64,000 bases of DNA from Kiritimatiellia bacterium (GTDB taxonomy: Bacteria; Verrucomicrobiota; Kiritimatiellia; JAFGHX01), in the NCBI GenBank assembly GCA_016929905.1, contig JAFGHX010000374.1:60778-124777 (forward strand). The letters run 5' to 3'. Every line of letters starts with the position of its first letter. Position 1 is the stretch's first letter. A program made the position numbers and the translations under genes. The notes beneath the pieces are model-generated. The model ran no database searches. It worked only from the letters and a program-made list of their open reading frames with translations, and was not told the DNA's origin. Shown here piece after piece: positions 8,744 to 17,248 of the stretch.

Positions 8744-10633
8744 GTGAAAGCCGAAGAGGTCAAGGTGACATTTCAACCCAGCGGCCGCAGCGTTTTCGTG
8801 CTGCCGGGCACATTGCTTCTGGAGGCGGCGGGGCGCGCGGGGGTCGTCCTGCAGACGCCGTGCGGCGGGCGCGGGACTTGCGGCAAGTGCAAGGTCAGGA
8901 TCGTGGCGGGATCGTGTGTGGCGGCGCCGGCCGCGGAACGGATTCTGCCGGCGGAACAGGTGCAGGCGGGCTACCGCCTGGCCTGCCAGACGTATGTCGA
9001 GCAGGAGCGTCTGGTCATCGACATTCCGGCCGAGTCCCGATTCGAAGCCGCCGATCAGATCCTCACGGGCCATGCGGACCGCGGCATGACCCTGCGGCCC
9101 GTCATCACGAAGCGGTTCTTCCGGCTCGCGGCCCCGACGAAACTCGACGCCGGCAGCGACGCGGCGCGGCTGCGGGCCGCGGTCGGCGCGGTCGAGATTC
9201 CGTTCGCCCTGCTTCGGCGGCTGCCGGGTTTTCTGCGTTCGCACGATTGGCAGGGAACGGCGGTGCTGGCCGGGAATCGGCTTCTGGGCTTGGAGGCGGG
9301 GGACACCTCGGCGCAGGCGTACGGGGTGGCGGTCGATCTCGGCACGACGACGGTGGTGGGCACGCTGTTCAGCCTGGCCACGGGTGAAGAGAAAGCCGTT
9401 TCGTCCATGATGAATCCGCAGGTGGGGTTCGGCGACGACGTGATTTCCCGCATCTCGCGTGTCCGGGAGAACGACGGAGCGCTTGCGGAGCTGCAGCAGA
9501 CGGCCGTGAAAGCGATCAACGCGTTGATTCGCAGGCTGGGCGAGTCGGCGGGCGTGCATGCCCGGGACATGTACGAGATTGTGATCGCCGGCAACTCCAC
9601 GATGCAGCAGTTGTTCTGCGGGTTGGACCCTTCCGCGCTGGGGGAGATGCCGTTCGTGCAGGTTTTCGACGGCGCGTTGACCCTGCAGGCGGCGACTCTG
9701 GGGCTGGCGGTGAATCCCGGCGCCGAGGTTTTCGTGTTTCCGCAGATCGGCGGGTTCGTCGGCGGCGATACGGTGGCGGGCATGCTTGCCGCGCGCCTGG
9801 ATCATGCCGGGCGGCCGGCGCTGTTGATCGACATCGGGACCAACGGCGAGATTGTGCTCGCGCATGACGGCCGGTTCCAGGCGACCTCGACGGCGGCGGG
9901 GCCGGCCTTTGAAGGCGCGCGCATCGTGCAGGGCATGCGCGCGACGGCGGGCGCCATCGAAAAAGTGGTGCTTCGCGACGAGGTGCTCCTCAACGTGATC
10001 GGCAACACGCGCCCGGTCGGCATCTGCGGCACGGCGCTCATCGACGCGGTGGCCGAACTGCTGCGCAAGGGGATCATCGACGAGACGGGTCGAATCCTTT
10101 CCGCCGCCGACGTGCCGCCCGGAGTGCCCGATCCGCTTCTGGCGCGGCTGACGGAGGCGGACGGCCAGACGAATTTTGTGCTGGCGCGCGCGGGCGAGTC
10201 GGCATCGGGTGAACCGATCTATCTGTGGCAGAAGGACGTTCGGGAACTTCAGCTGGCGACCGGCGCGATCCGGGCCGGGGTCAACATCCTGCTGCGCCGC
10301 GTGGGGCTCGCGCCGGGCGATCTCGGCAGCGTGCTTCTGGCCGGCGCGTTCGGGAACTTCATCCGGCGAAGCAACGCGCGGCGGATAGGCCTGCTGCCCC
10401 AGATTTCGGGCGACCGGATTCACTTCATCGGCAACGCGGCTTCGCTGGGGGCCAAGCTGGCTCTGTTGTCTGCCGACGAGCGCGAGTGCGCCGACCGGTT
10501 GCGGCGCAAGACGGAACATGTCGACCTCTCGCTGGACCCGGAATTTCAGATGGAATTCGGCATGGCGATGATGTTTCCTTCCGAGGAGCTGGACGACTTG
10601 GCGCGGGAGGAAAGGGTGGGGGCTCGACCATGA
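8744..10633 (+). CDS. RamA/RACo-like ATP-dependent reductive activator of corrinoid proteins
   Basis: This 629-residue protein starts with a plant-type [2Fe-2S] ferredoxin domain (Cys40, Cys46, Cys49, Cys81). It continues into the ASKHA-fold DUF4445 region with phosphate-binding motifs VDLGTTTVVGTL and DIGTNGEI and the late LLAGAFGNF motif. Family members use ATP to drive low-potential electron transfer that returns inactive Co(II) corrinoid to Co(I) in methyltransferases. The start is GTG with GGAGG upstream. Its partner corrinoid protein is not in the window. It is followed with an ATGA overlap by a small J-domain gene, an uncommon pairing. DUF1638 nearby often accompanies corrinoid methyltransferases. 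Confidence 0.88.
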   Translation: MKAEEVKVTFQPSGRSVFVLPGTLLLEAAGRAGVVLQTPCGGRGTCGKCKVRIVAGSCVAAPAAERILPAEQVQAGYRLACQTYVEQERLVIDIPAESRFEAADQILTGHADRGMTLRPVITKRFFRLAAPTKLDAGSDAARLRAAVGAVEIPFALLRRLPGFLRSHDWQGTAVLAGNRLLGLEAGDTSAQAYGVAVDLGTTTVVGTLFSLATGEEKAVSSMMNPQVGFGDDVISRISRVRENDGALAELQQTAVKAINALIRRLGESAGVHARDMYEIVIAGNSTMQQLFCGLDPSALGEMPFVQVFDGALTLQAATLGLAVNPGAEVFVFPQIGGFVGGDTVAGMLAARLDHAGRPALLIDIGTNGEIVLAHDGRFQATSTAAGPAFEGARIVQGMRATAGAIEKVVLRDEVLLNVIGNTRPVGICGTALIDAVAELLRKGIIDETGRILSAADVPPGVPDPLLARLTEADGQTNFVLARAGESASGEPIYLWQKDVRELQLATGAIRAGVNILLRRVGLAPGDLGSVLLAGAFGNFIRRSNARRIGLLPQISGDRIHFIGNAASLGAKLALLSADERECADRLRRKTEHVDLSLDPEFQMEFGMAMMFPSEELDDLAREERVGARP

Positions 10634-10998
10634 GCGGGCTCCGTTGTCTGGTCGATCTGCCGGACGACGTTCGCGGCGTGACGCTCGAGGAACGCGCGAA
10701 ACTGGTTCTGCTCACCCTGGGCCGGACCGCCTCCGAGATCCGCCAGGCGTACCGAAAGCTCGCCAAGCGGCATCACCCGGATATCTCGCGGGGGGGACGG
10801 GAGGCCTTTCAACTGATCAGCGAAGCCTACTGCCTGTTGACCGGCGGCCGTTTGCCGCGGCGCTCGCTTCTGGCCGACGACGAGTGGGTGATGAAGGTGG
10901 CCGGCCGCCGCGTCGCGCCGCTGCTGGACAAGCAGGCAGAATGGGTGAAGTACGAGCGGTGGCGGCGCGCGCGTTTCTACGGCGAGGGTGTCATCTGA
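10630..10998 (+). CDS. small J-domain (DnaJ-like) protein
   Basis: This 122-residue protein contains a J domain over about residues 28-70 with an intact HPD at 49-51 (KRHHPDIS), the motif that stimulates DnaK ATPase. There is no Gly/Phe or zinc-finger region, so it is a type III J protein with a basic C-terminus. It overlaps the RamA-like stop by four bases. It may help fold or remodel the RamA-like activator or its target; that is inference from coupling only. Confidence 0.8.
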   Translation: MSGLRCLVDLPDDVRGVTLEERAKLVLLTLGRTASEIRQAYRKLAKRHHPDISRGGREAFQLISEAYCLLTGGRLPRRSLLADDEWVMKVAGRRVAPLLDKQAEWVKYERWRRARFYGEGVI

Positions 10999-11077
10999 CG
11001 GCTCGGCGCGGCCGGGTAAGGACCGTGGTTGGCGAGTATGGCCGCGGCGACACGGGGGAGAGGGAGGAGTGGCGGTC

Positions 11078-11893
11078 ATGAACGCAGAAGCGTCGGTAGA
11101 CATCGCCCCGATCGGCGTTGTCCGCAAGGGTTCCGAGACCGAATCCGATCTGTACGTGGACGAGAGGTGGATCGCGGGGCTGCGCGGACTTGAACCGGGC
11201 AGTCGTATCGACGTCCTGTACTGGATGCACCGGCTGGGGCCGACCGACCGACAGAGGCTCGAGGTCCATCCGCGTGGCGACCAGAGCCGGCCGCTGCAGG
11301 GGGTTTTCTCCCTGCGGAGCCCGATGCGGCCGAATCCGATTGGGGTATCCCGAGTCGACGTGCTTGCCGTGGACGGCGCCCGGTTGAGGGTCGGCGGCCT
11401 GGACGCAGAGGACGGTTCGCCCATACTCGACATCAAGAGCGCGTTCCGGGAACCGAAGGCGAAGGCGCTGGTCGACATCTGGGGGCGCATGCACGACGGG
11501 ATCATGCGGAAGCTGGAGGCGCAATTCGGGCACAGGATGCTCTACGACCTCTTGTATCGGCCGGTGCGCGCCGCGGGGCGGGAAGCCGCGCGGGAGCGGC
11601 TTGCCGACGCGGCCGCGATCGGCCGCCGGATCATGGGGATTGAAGCCCTGTGGGATATTCGCGGGCGGGTGGTTGAAGAGACCGCTGATCGATTCGTTCG
11701 CGAAGTCACCGTGTGCCCCTGGTCCGGGCTGACCCCGCTGACGTGCCGCTATTTCGCCTGGTGGATGGAAGGTTTTGTTGAAGGCTCGAACGCGGACTTC
11801 GCCTATCGTCTGAAGAAACTCATTCCTGGGGGCGCCCGCACGTGCGTGTGGCACATCGAACGGGCGGTTTGCGGCGGGCCGGTTCAGAACTGA
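11078..11893 (+). CDS. TsaA-like (YaeB) methyltransferase fused to an ATC-hydrolase-like domain
   Basis: Residues 7-140 form a TsaA/TrmO-type domain with HPRG (64-67) and the signature RSPMRPNPIG (80-89). TrmO members use SAM to methylate N6-threonylcarbamoyladenosine in tRNA; archaeal-type members have other roles. Residues about 145-262 resemble L-2-amino-thiazoline-4-carboxylate hydrolase-like proteins, with CPWSGLTPLTC (213-223), a WWMEGFVEG helix and a closing CVWHIE strand. GGGAGGAG sits seven bases before the ATG. The gene converges on the CoA-binding protein gene, with a 10-base overlap of their ends. The combined function is unknown. Confidence 0.8.
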   Translation: MNAEASVDIAPIGVVRKGSETESDLYVDERWIAGLRGLEPGSRIDVLYWMHRLGPTDRQRLEVHPRGDQSRPLQGVFSLRSPMRPNPIGVSRVDVLAVDGARLRVGGLDAEDGSPILDIKSAFREPKAKALVDIWGRMHDGIMRKLEAQFGHRMLYDLLYRPVRAAGREAARERLADAAAIGRRIMGIEALWDIRGRVVEETADRFVREVTVCPWSGLTPLTCRYFAWWMEGFVEGSNADFAYRLKKLIPGGARTCVWHIERAVCGGPVQN

Positions 11894-12243
11894 TTCGTCT
11901 TGAGCATGACCAAGGTGCAGGCCTGCACCACCTCGATTCCGCGCGCGGCCAGTTGCGATGCGAGGACCGGGTTCTCGGCCCCGGGATTGAAGATGACCCG
12001 TTTAGCGCCGCTGGCCAGGATGTCGTCCGCCACCTTGTCGGAATTGGCGGCGGAGAGATAGACGGTGATGGTGTCGATGGGCTCGCCGATCTCGCGCAGA
12101 CTGGGGCAGACCGGAATGCCGTCCACTTCCTGGAGGGAGGGGTGGACGGGAAAAGGCGTATGCCCTTTTTCCGCCAGCAGTTTGACGGCCTTGTAGCTGT
12201 AGCGGTCCGGTTTGCGGCTCGCGCCGAGCACGGCAACGTTCAT
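11884..12243 (-). CDS. CoA-binding domain protein (YccU-like)
   Basis: This 119-residue single-domain Rossmann protein starts MNVAVLGASRKPDRYSYKA, typical of the CoA_binding_2 family, with the conserved VIFNPGAENP segment and a closing ACTLVMLKT strand. Family members bind CoA or nucleotides, but their roles are poorly defined. GGGGAG precedes the start. It is the last gene of a minus-strand run after the aminotransferase. Confidence 0.85.
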   Translation of the reverse strand: MNVAVLGASRKPDRYSYKAVKLLAEKGHTPFPVHPSLQEVDGIPVCPSLREIGEPIDTITVYLSAANSDKVADDILASGAKRVIFNPGAENPVLASQLAARGIEVVQACTLVMLKTNQF

Positions 12244-12268
12244 GGCCGTTCTCCCCGACAATCGTACC

Positions 12269-13429
12269 TCAAGACTTGAAGTACGTCGCCATGCGGTCAA
12301 AGGCGTTTCGTACCATTTCCTTCGGAACGCAGAAGGACATCCGCAGATGCGACTCGCCGCGAAACGCGATTCCAGGCGTAGTGGAAACACGCGCGGCCTG
12401 CAGCAGGTCCCTGGCAAAAGCGAAGGAATCGTTGCCTTCCGGCAGCTTGATGCGCGGGAACATGAGATAGGCGCCTTTCGGTTTCTGATAGTCGAACACG
12501 GCGTTCAAGCCGTCTAGCCGTTCACACATGAGGTTTCGGGTTTCTTCATAGTGCGCCCGGAATTGGTGGACACAGGTCTGGGGCCCGCTGAGCGCGGCCA
12601 TGGCGGCATACTGGGAGACGACGGGCGAGCAAATGGCAAAGGGGATGTGCGCCTTCTTGATTTGGGCTACCCACTCCTTGGGGGCGTGGACATACCCGAT
12701 ACGCCATCCTGTCATGGCGTATGTCTTGGTGAAGGCAAAGGCGCTGACGGTTCGTTCTTTCATGCCGGGCAAAGACGCCATGCTTTCGTGTTTGTGCCCG
12801 TCGAAAGTGAAATACTCGTAGGCTTCGTCCGTGATGACGACAAGATTGCGCCGGCGCGCGATCTCGGCGAGCGCTTCGAGTTCCGCTTTGGAATAGACTG
12901 AACCCGTCGGGTTGTTCGGGTCGCAGAACAGGATGGCCTTCGTTCGATCCGTGACGGCGTCCTGTATCCGTTCAATGTCCAGTCTGAAGCCGTCCGGCTC
13001 GACGGTAGGGACACAAACCGGTTGCCCGGAGGCCAGCAGGACCTGCTGGATATGGGTGGAGTAGCCGGGCACGGGAATGATGACTTCGTCGCCGGGATCG
13101 ATCGCCGCCATGACCGCTGCCGACAGCCCTTCGATGGCGCCGACGGTAACGACGATTTCTTCGGCCGACGCCTGGATGCCGTTGAATGTGTTGAGTTTTT
13201 CCGCGATTTTTTCCCGCAGCCCAAGCAGCCCCGCGGGTTCCGAGTAGCCGCCGGTCCTGCCGTCTTGGATCGCCCGGATGGCGGCTTCGTTGATGTGGTC
13301 GGGCGTGCCGGAAGTCGGCTTGGCCCAGGAGAGAAAGGCGACATCATCCAACGCGGCGGACAAGCGCGTCATTTCATGGATGGCCGACTTGGGTATTTGT
13401 GAAACGCGATGCGAGATCGATGCCGACAT
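12269..13429 (-). CDS. class I/II PLP-dependent aminotransferase (aspartate-aminotransferase-like)
   Basis: This 386-residue fold-type I enzyme has the substrate-loop motif CDPNNPTGSVYSK, the cofactor Asp/Tyr motif VITDEAYEYF, the Schiff-base lysine in AFTKTYAMTGWRIGY and a C-terminal LRMSFCV strand holding the carboxylate-binding Arg. It resembles AspB-type aminotransferases. The exact amino donor cannot be read from the sequence. The start was chosen at ATG 13429 because AAGGAG lies six bases upstream. The 25-base gap to the CoA-binding gene suggests one transcript. Confidence 0.88.
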   Translation of the reverse strand: MSASISHRVSQIPKSAIHEMTRLSAALDDVAFLSWAKPTSGTPDHINEAAIRAIQDGRTGGYSEPAGLLGLREKIAEKLNTFNGIQASAEEIVVTVGAIEGLSAAVMAAIDPGDEVIIPVPGYSTHIQQVLLASGQPVCVPTVEPDGFRLDIERIQDAVTDRTKAILFCDPNNPTGSVYSKAELEALAEIARRRNLVVITDEAYEYFTFDGHKHESMASLPGMKERTVSAFAFTKTYAMTGWRIGYVHAPKEWVAQIKKAHIPFAICSPVVSQYAAMAALSGPQTCVHQFRAHYEETRNLMCERLDGLNAVFDYQKPKGAYLMFPRIKLPEGNDSFAFARDLLQAARVSTTPGIAFRGESHLRMSFCVPKEMVRNAFDRMATYFKS

Positions 13430-13505
13430 GCGGGGCTCCTTTCTCAGCGCGAAAACGGCCGCAATCCGTGGCAAGTTATTTCCGGGACACGACACGGGGT
13501 GTTGT

Positions 13506-13676
13506 TCATGATTTGTGCAGACCGGACGCGGCAATCACGGCGCCGATCAAGGCGCCGAAAAGCGCCCCTGACCAGGGGCTGGCGCTTACGCCTCAGGTGC
13601 TGCCCGCGCACCGTCCGAAATAGCCGATCGCCCCGCCGATCACGGCCCCGAGCAACGCTCCGATCACATACCGCAT
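13506..13676 (-). CDS. DUF6132-like membrane microprotein, probable selenoprotein (in-frame UGA)
   Basis: Reading the in-frame TGA at 13593-13595 as selenocysteine gives a 56-residue protein with two glycine-rich membrane helices (about 3-20 and 37-51). The loop between them is GRCAGSTUGVSASPW. DUF6132 proteins have two helices around a C-x4-C loop followed by a Ser/Asn-Pro-aromatic motif and a GALxGA helix. Here Cys23 and Sec28 take the two Cys positions at the same spacing, and the sequence after the TGA keeps every family feature. GGAGG lies seven bases before the ATG at 13676. A hairpin with a GGUC loop begins 13 bases after the UGA. Selenocysteine factors are not in the window. The alternative is a pseudogene, which the conserved downstream half argues against. 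Confidence 0.72.
13564..13579 (-). promoter_or_regulatory. bacterial SECIS-like hairpin
   Basis: Downstream of the in-frame UGA the transcript reads GCCCCU-GGUC-AGGGGC: a perfect six-pair stem with GGUC loop, with AAGC/GCUU pairs below it across a bulge. The loop starts 20 bases after the UGA. In E. coli fdhF the SECIS loop also contains GGUC, 19 bases after the UGA, and those bases contact SelB. Confidence 0.68.
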
Positions 13677-13780
13677 CTTCATTCCTCCGGCTGGTCCTTC
13701 TGCCCGGCTCTTCGCCGATACCGGGCCATTCGCGTCTGCCGTCACCTCCGCGCGCTCTTGCGAGGAAGTTTTCGTCCCTT

Positions 13781-14434
13781 TCAGGGCTGGACACACTGGG
13801 ACAATAGCTTTTTGAACCGATCGAGAGTGATCGGCTCGAATTCCACCGGCACGCCGGTCCAGTCGAACAGCTCGAGGATTTTCTCGGGTTCGTCCGTATT
13901 GTATCGGGCCGACGCGCCGATGGCATCCAGGACAACGATCTTTTTATAGTAGCCGGGGAAGTTCGCATTGGCATCGGCCTTATCCCAGCCGAAGTATTTC
14001 TGGTATATCGTTTTCCACGCGGACAGCCAGCCGGGCGTGAACCAGAGCACCTTCTCCGGCTGGCCGCCGCTGATTGGCGTGCGTTGGTCGAGCCCGGCGA
14101 GCATATCGTATCCGTATTCGGCCTGGACGCGCCGGATATCCGGGCCGTGGCTGGCGATGAGGGTGTCCACGGATTTGCCGGCGTTCTCAAGGTTCGTGTA
14201 GCATCTTCGGCCGTAGGCGACAACAATATTCCGCGGCGCGCACTCTTCCTTGGCCTTGGCCAACGCGCGGGAAAGATGCTGCTCCAGCTTGTCCGGAAGC
14301 ACGTGGAGCCCGGGCGGCGTATACAGGATTTTCCGGGCATCGAGGAAGCCGGCCTCAGCCAGCGCGCTGAGTTCCGGACGCAGAATACCGCAAGAAACGA
14401 TGCAGCGGTCTTCGAACGAGACATGGTGATTCAT
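13781..14434 (-). CDS. DUF1638 family protein
   Basis: This 217-residue protein matches DUF1638: an early CGILRPEL motif, PPGLHVLPDKLE, VVAYGRRCY and a C-terminal YKKIVVLDAIG section. The family is often encoded near corrinoid-dependent methyltransferases. Its biochemical activity is not established as far as I know. GGGAGG precedes the ATG by seven bases. It lies between the decayed methyltransferase region and the putative selenoprotein gene. Confidence 0.8.
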   Translation of the reverse strand: MNHHVSFEDRCIVSCGILRPELSALAEAGFLDARKILYTPPGLHVLPDKLEQHLSRALAKAKEECAPRNIVVAYGRRCYTNLENAGKSVDTLIASHGPDIRRVQAEYGYDMLAGLDQRTPISGGQPEKVLWFTPGWLSAWKTIYQKYFGWDKADANANFPGYYKKIVVLDAIGASARYNTDEPEKILELFDWTGVPVEFEPITLDRFKKLLSQCVQP

Positions 14435-14450
14435 GTGCAGCCTCCCGCAT

Positions 14451-14693
14451 TCAGCTCAGCAGATCGCATGCCTGCCCCGCGGCCAGGGCGATCGGTTCCT
14501 TGATATCCACGGCATCCTCGCTTGTGCGCAGGACGAAGACGCCCGGCATCTGGATTCCCGGAACGGGCGGAATGACGGGCTTGGCGCCGGTGGCGAGCAC
14601 GAGAATGTCATAGGCATATGTGCTGCCGTCAGCCGTCATGATGCATTTCTCCTTTGAGCCCGCACGCCGGTCAAGACCGCGTGTGGGTCTCAC
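14451..14693 (-). pseudogene. remnant of a pyridine-nucleotide disulfide oxidoreductase
   Basis: Translation gives a segment with KEKCIMTADG, YDILVLATGAKPVIPPVPG and VFVLRTSEDAVDIKE. This is the part of FAD-dependent NADH oxidase/CoA-disulfide reductase proteins around the ATG motif. The N-terminal FAD-binding and C-terminal NADH and dimer domains are missing, so this is a decayed fragment. It directly follows the decayed methyltransferase. Confidence 0.65.
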
Positions 14694-14705
14694 TTCCGTT
14701 GCCCT

Positions 14706-14907
14706 CTACTCGTTGGCTCGCGTTTTCCGCGAGGGCTTGCTTTTCGCCCCGAAAACGGCGCCCCGCCGCTTGCCGTCGGGCACAGAGCACGCGCCGCAGC
14801 CGATATCGAGAACCCGGTAGGCCAGCCGCGGTTCGCGTCCGATGCGCGCGTACAGGCGGGGTTTGATCCGATCGTAGAAAGTCGTTCGGGATTTTCCCCT
14901 TTGACAT
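14706..14907 (-). pseudogene. frameshifted, truncated SAM-dependent methyltransferase
   Basis: A good start (ATG at 14907 after GAGGA) begins MSKGK. The recognisable continuation RTTFYDRIKPRLYARIGRE...VLDIGCGAC, containing SAM motif I, is in the +1 frame, so a frameshift lies near 14890. After DIGCGAC homology stops and the reading frame ends, so the catalytic domain is lost. The start lies just 19 bases after the ferredoxin stop, so the intact gene was probably in that operon. Confidence 0.65.
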
Positions 14908-14925
14908 CGCGAAGTCCTCGCCGGA

Positions 14926-15279
14926 CTATCCGATTTCCCGGAGCAGTCCATCCAGCCGCGCGATGCTTTGCTCGGCGACTTTGCGTTCCTTGGCGAAATA
15001 GCGCTTCATCCGCTCCACAAGCCCCTGCTGTTCCTCCGCCGATTTGAAATGGCGAAGCAGGTCTTTCGTCCACTGCACATTCGCCTCGACTTCCAGGGGA
15101 ATGCGTTCGCTGTCGTGACGCACGGCCTCCTGCGGGCATATGTCGTGGCACTTGCCGCAACGGATACACGCTTGGTCGTCGATTTGCGCGACGTCCTCAT
15201 TCATGGCGATGGCCTGTACCGGGCATTCGCTGACGCACACGCCGCATCCCACGCAGTCTTCCGTCTTGATCCAGGGCAT
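14926..15279 (-). CDS. 2[4Fe-4S] ferredoxin with C-terminal helical extension
   Basis: This 117-residue protein has two cluster motifs, CVGCGVCVSECP and CIRCGKCHDICP, within the first 55 residues. A charged helical tail of about 60 residues follows (EEQQGLVERMKRYFAKERK). It should act as a soluble low-potential electron carrier; the tail may dock to a partner. It lies behind a good sigma-70-type promoter and upstream of the decayed methyltransferase. Confidence 0.9.
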   Translation of the reverse strand: MPWIKTEDCVGCGVCVSECPVQAIAMNEDVAQIDDQACIRCGKCHDICPQEAVRHDSERIPLEVEANVQWTKDLLRHFKSAEEQQGLVERMKRYFAKERKVAEQSIARLDGLLREIG

Positions 15280-15335
15280 GGCCTTGTCACCTCGCTTTTT
15301 CGCTCGTTCGGTAAGATAAACAATACTAAGCTATC

Positions 15336-15364
15336 AGTATAGAGTTCGACTTCATGAACTTCAA
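15336..15364 (-). promoter_or_regulatory. sigma-70-type promoter of the ferredoxin operon
   Basis: On the minus strand TTGAAG and TATACT are separated by 17 bases. An imperfect 18-bp dyad (15323-15340) overlaps the -10 and the predicted start site and could be an operator. Confidence 0.6.
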
Positions 15365-15436
15365 GCGGGTTTTCGCGTCCCCGCTCGGGGAACGATGTCG
15401 GGCGCGAAGGCAGGCAGGCCGCGGCGGCCTCATGCG

Positions 15437-17185
15437 CTACACGTCGAACACGGCGCCGGTATCGGCGCTGGTGACATGCATGGAATAGCGGGCGAGCCAG
15501 CCCCGCTTGACTTTGGGTACGAACGGTTTGAGTTGCCGGAGGCGCCGTGCGATTTCCGCCTTGCCGAGTTGCACGTCCATCGTGCCTCTGTGCGCGTCGA
15601 TGCGGATGCGGTCGCCTTTTCGGATCACGGCGATCGGTCCGCCGGCGGCGGCCTCGGGCGAGACGTGCCCGATGCAAAGGCCGCGGGTACCGCCGGAGAA
15701 GCGGCCGTCGGTGATCAGGGCGACGCGCAGTCCGGCGCCGACGATGGCGGCCGTGGGGCTGAGCATTTCCTGCATGCCGGGCCCGCCCTTAGGCCCTTCG
15801 TGACGGATGACGAGCACGTCGCCGTCCTTTACTTCTCCGCGAAGGATTCCGAACAGCGCCTGTTCCTGCGATTCGAAGATGACGGCGGGTCCTTCGAACT
15901 GCATCATGTCGGGGGCTACCCCCGCCGCCTTCACGACGCCGCCGTTGGGCGCGATGTTGCCGAACAGCACGGACAACCCGCCTGTCTTGCTGAACGGGCG
16001 GTTGACGGGGCGGATGATGTCGCCGTCGGGTTGGGCGGCCGCCTTGACGACGGCGCCGAGCGTGCCCTGCACCGTTCGGGCTTTCAGGTCGAGCAGGCCC
16101 GGGCGGCGGGCAATTTGCCGAAGGATGGCGGGGATACCGCCGGCGGCGTGCACATCTTCCATGTGCGTTTCCGGCCGCGAGGGGCTGACCTTGCAGATGC
16201 ACGGGGTCTTGGCCGAGAGTCGATTCAGTCTCCGGATGTCGTAGCCGATGCCGGCCTCCGAGGCGAGCGCCAGTGTGTGCAGGACCGTGTTGGTGGACCC
16301 GCCCATGGCCATATCGCACACGAACGCGTTATCGATGGCCGCGCGCGTGACGATGTCGAGCGGGCGTACGTCCCTCTCGATACAGTGCTTGAGCGTCTGC
16401 GCGGCCTGCTTCACGAGTCGCACGCGCGCGGGATTGAGTTTCGTGCGCGTCTTCTTCCTGTCGGCCCAGACCTCGGCCGTCACCGTCCCGTTGCCCGGCA
16501 GCGCCAGGCCGACGACTTCGCCGAGGCAGTTCATGGAGTTGGCCGTGAACATGCCCGAACAGGACCCGGCGCCGGGGCAGGCGCGATTGGCGAGCTGGAG
16601 AAGCTGGTTTTCTGACATCCGGCCGACCGCATGCTTGCCGACCCCCTCGAAGATGGTGATCAGGTCGGAGCCGTCGCGGCCGGCGAGCATGGGGCCGCCC
16701 GAAACGTAAACGGCGGGGATATTGAGCCGCACCATGGCGTTGTACATGCCCGGGACGATCTTGTCGCAGTTGGCCAGGCCGATCCATCCGTCGCAGGGAT
16801 GCGCGCCGATAATGGTCTCGATCTGGTCGGCGATCAGTTCGCGGCTGGCCAGCGAGTACTTCATGCCGAAATGGCCCATGGCCACGCCGTCGCACACGGC
16901 GCCGCCGACATGACAGTGCCAGACGTTGAACCCGAGCCTCTTGAGTTCCTTTTCGATGATATGACCCAGCGCCTCGAGGTGCGTGTGTCCGGGAATATGC
17001 GTGGTGTAGGAATTGACGAGGGTCACGAACGGCTTCTTGCGGGCGGAAGCCGACTTGATGACCCCGGCCGCTTTGATCAGGGAAGCCGCGGGAATCATGT
17101 GCGTGCCTTCGCCCACGATGCGGCTGCCTCGTTTCCGAACGTTCGCGATGCCTTCGTTGATATATGACGTGCGCTGTCTGGCCAT
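15437..17185 (-). CDS. ilvD: dihydroxy-acid dehydratase (IlvD/Edd family)
   Basis: This 582-residue enzyme has the cluster-ligand motifs of the family: VCDGVAMG, NCDKIVPGM and GSCSGMFTANSMNCL, plus the C-terminal ITDGRFSGGTRGLCIGH signature. It dehydrates 2,3-dihydroxy acids to 2-keto acids in valine, leucine and isoleucine synthesis. Sugar-acid dehydratases share the family, but the GMFTANSMNC context favours IlvD. The start at 17185 has GGAGG seven bases upstream. A sigma-70-type promoter lies at 17249-17276. No other branched-chain genes are adjacent. Confidence 0.88.
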   Translation of the reverse strand: MARQRTSYINEGIANVRKRGSRIVGEGTHMIPAASLIKAAGVIKSASARKKPFVTLVNSYTTHIPGHTHLEALGHIIEKELKRLGFNVWHCHVGGAVCDGVAMGHFGMKYSLASRELIADQIETIIGAHPCDGWIGLANCDKIVPGMYNAMVRLNIPAVYVSGGPMLAGRDGSDLITIFEGVGKHAVGRMSENQLLQLANRACPGAGSCSGMFTANSMNCLGEVVGLALPGNGTVTAEVWADRKKTRTKLNPARVRLVKQAAQTLKHCIERDVRPLDIVTRAAIDNAFVCDMAMGGSTNTVLHTLALASEAGIGYDIRRLNRLSAKTPCICKVSPSRPETHMEDVHAAGGIPAILRQIARRPGLLDLKARTVQGTLGAVVKAAAQPDGDIIRPVNRPFSKTGGLSVLFGNIAPNGGVVKAAGVAPDMMQFEGPAVIFESQEQALFGILRGEVKDGDVLVIRHEGPKGGPGMQEMLSPTAAIVGAGLRVALITDGRFSGGTRGLCIGHVSPEAAAGGPIAVIRKGDRIRIDAHRGTMDVQLGKAEIARRLRQLKPFVPKVKRGWLARYSMHVTSADTGAVFDV

Positions 17186-17248
17186 ATGCGGTCCTCCCAA
17201 GTTGCGTCCCATGCGTGGCGCCGGCAGGCGGAGTTCAGTTGGACGAAC

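Noticed and set aside
8657..10519. A 620-codon minus-strand frame opposite the RamA-like gene
   Set aside because: Basic low-complexity translation and no start signal; the plus-strand gene has intact ferredoxin and ASKHA motifs.
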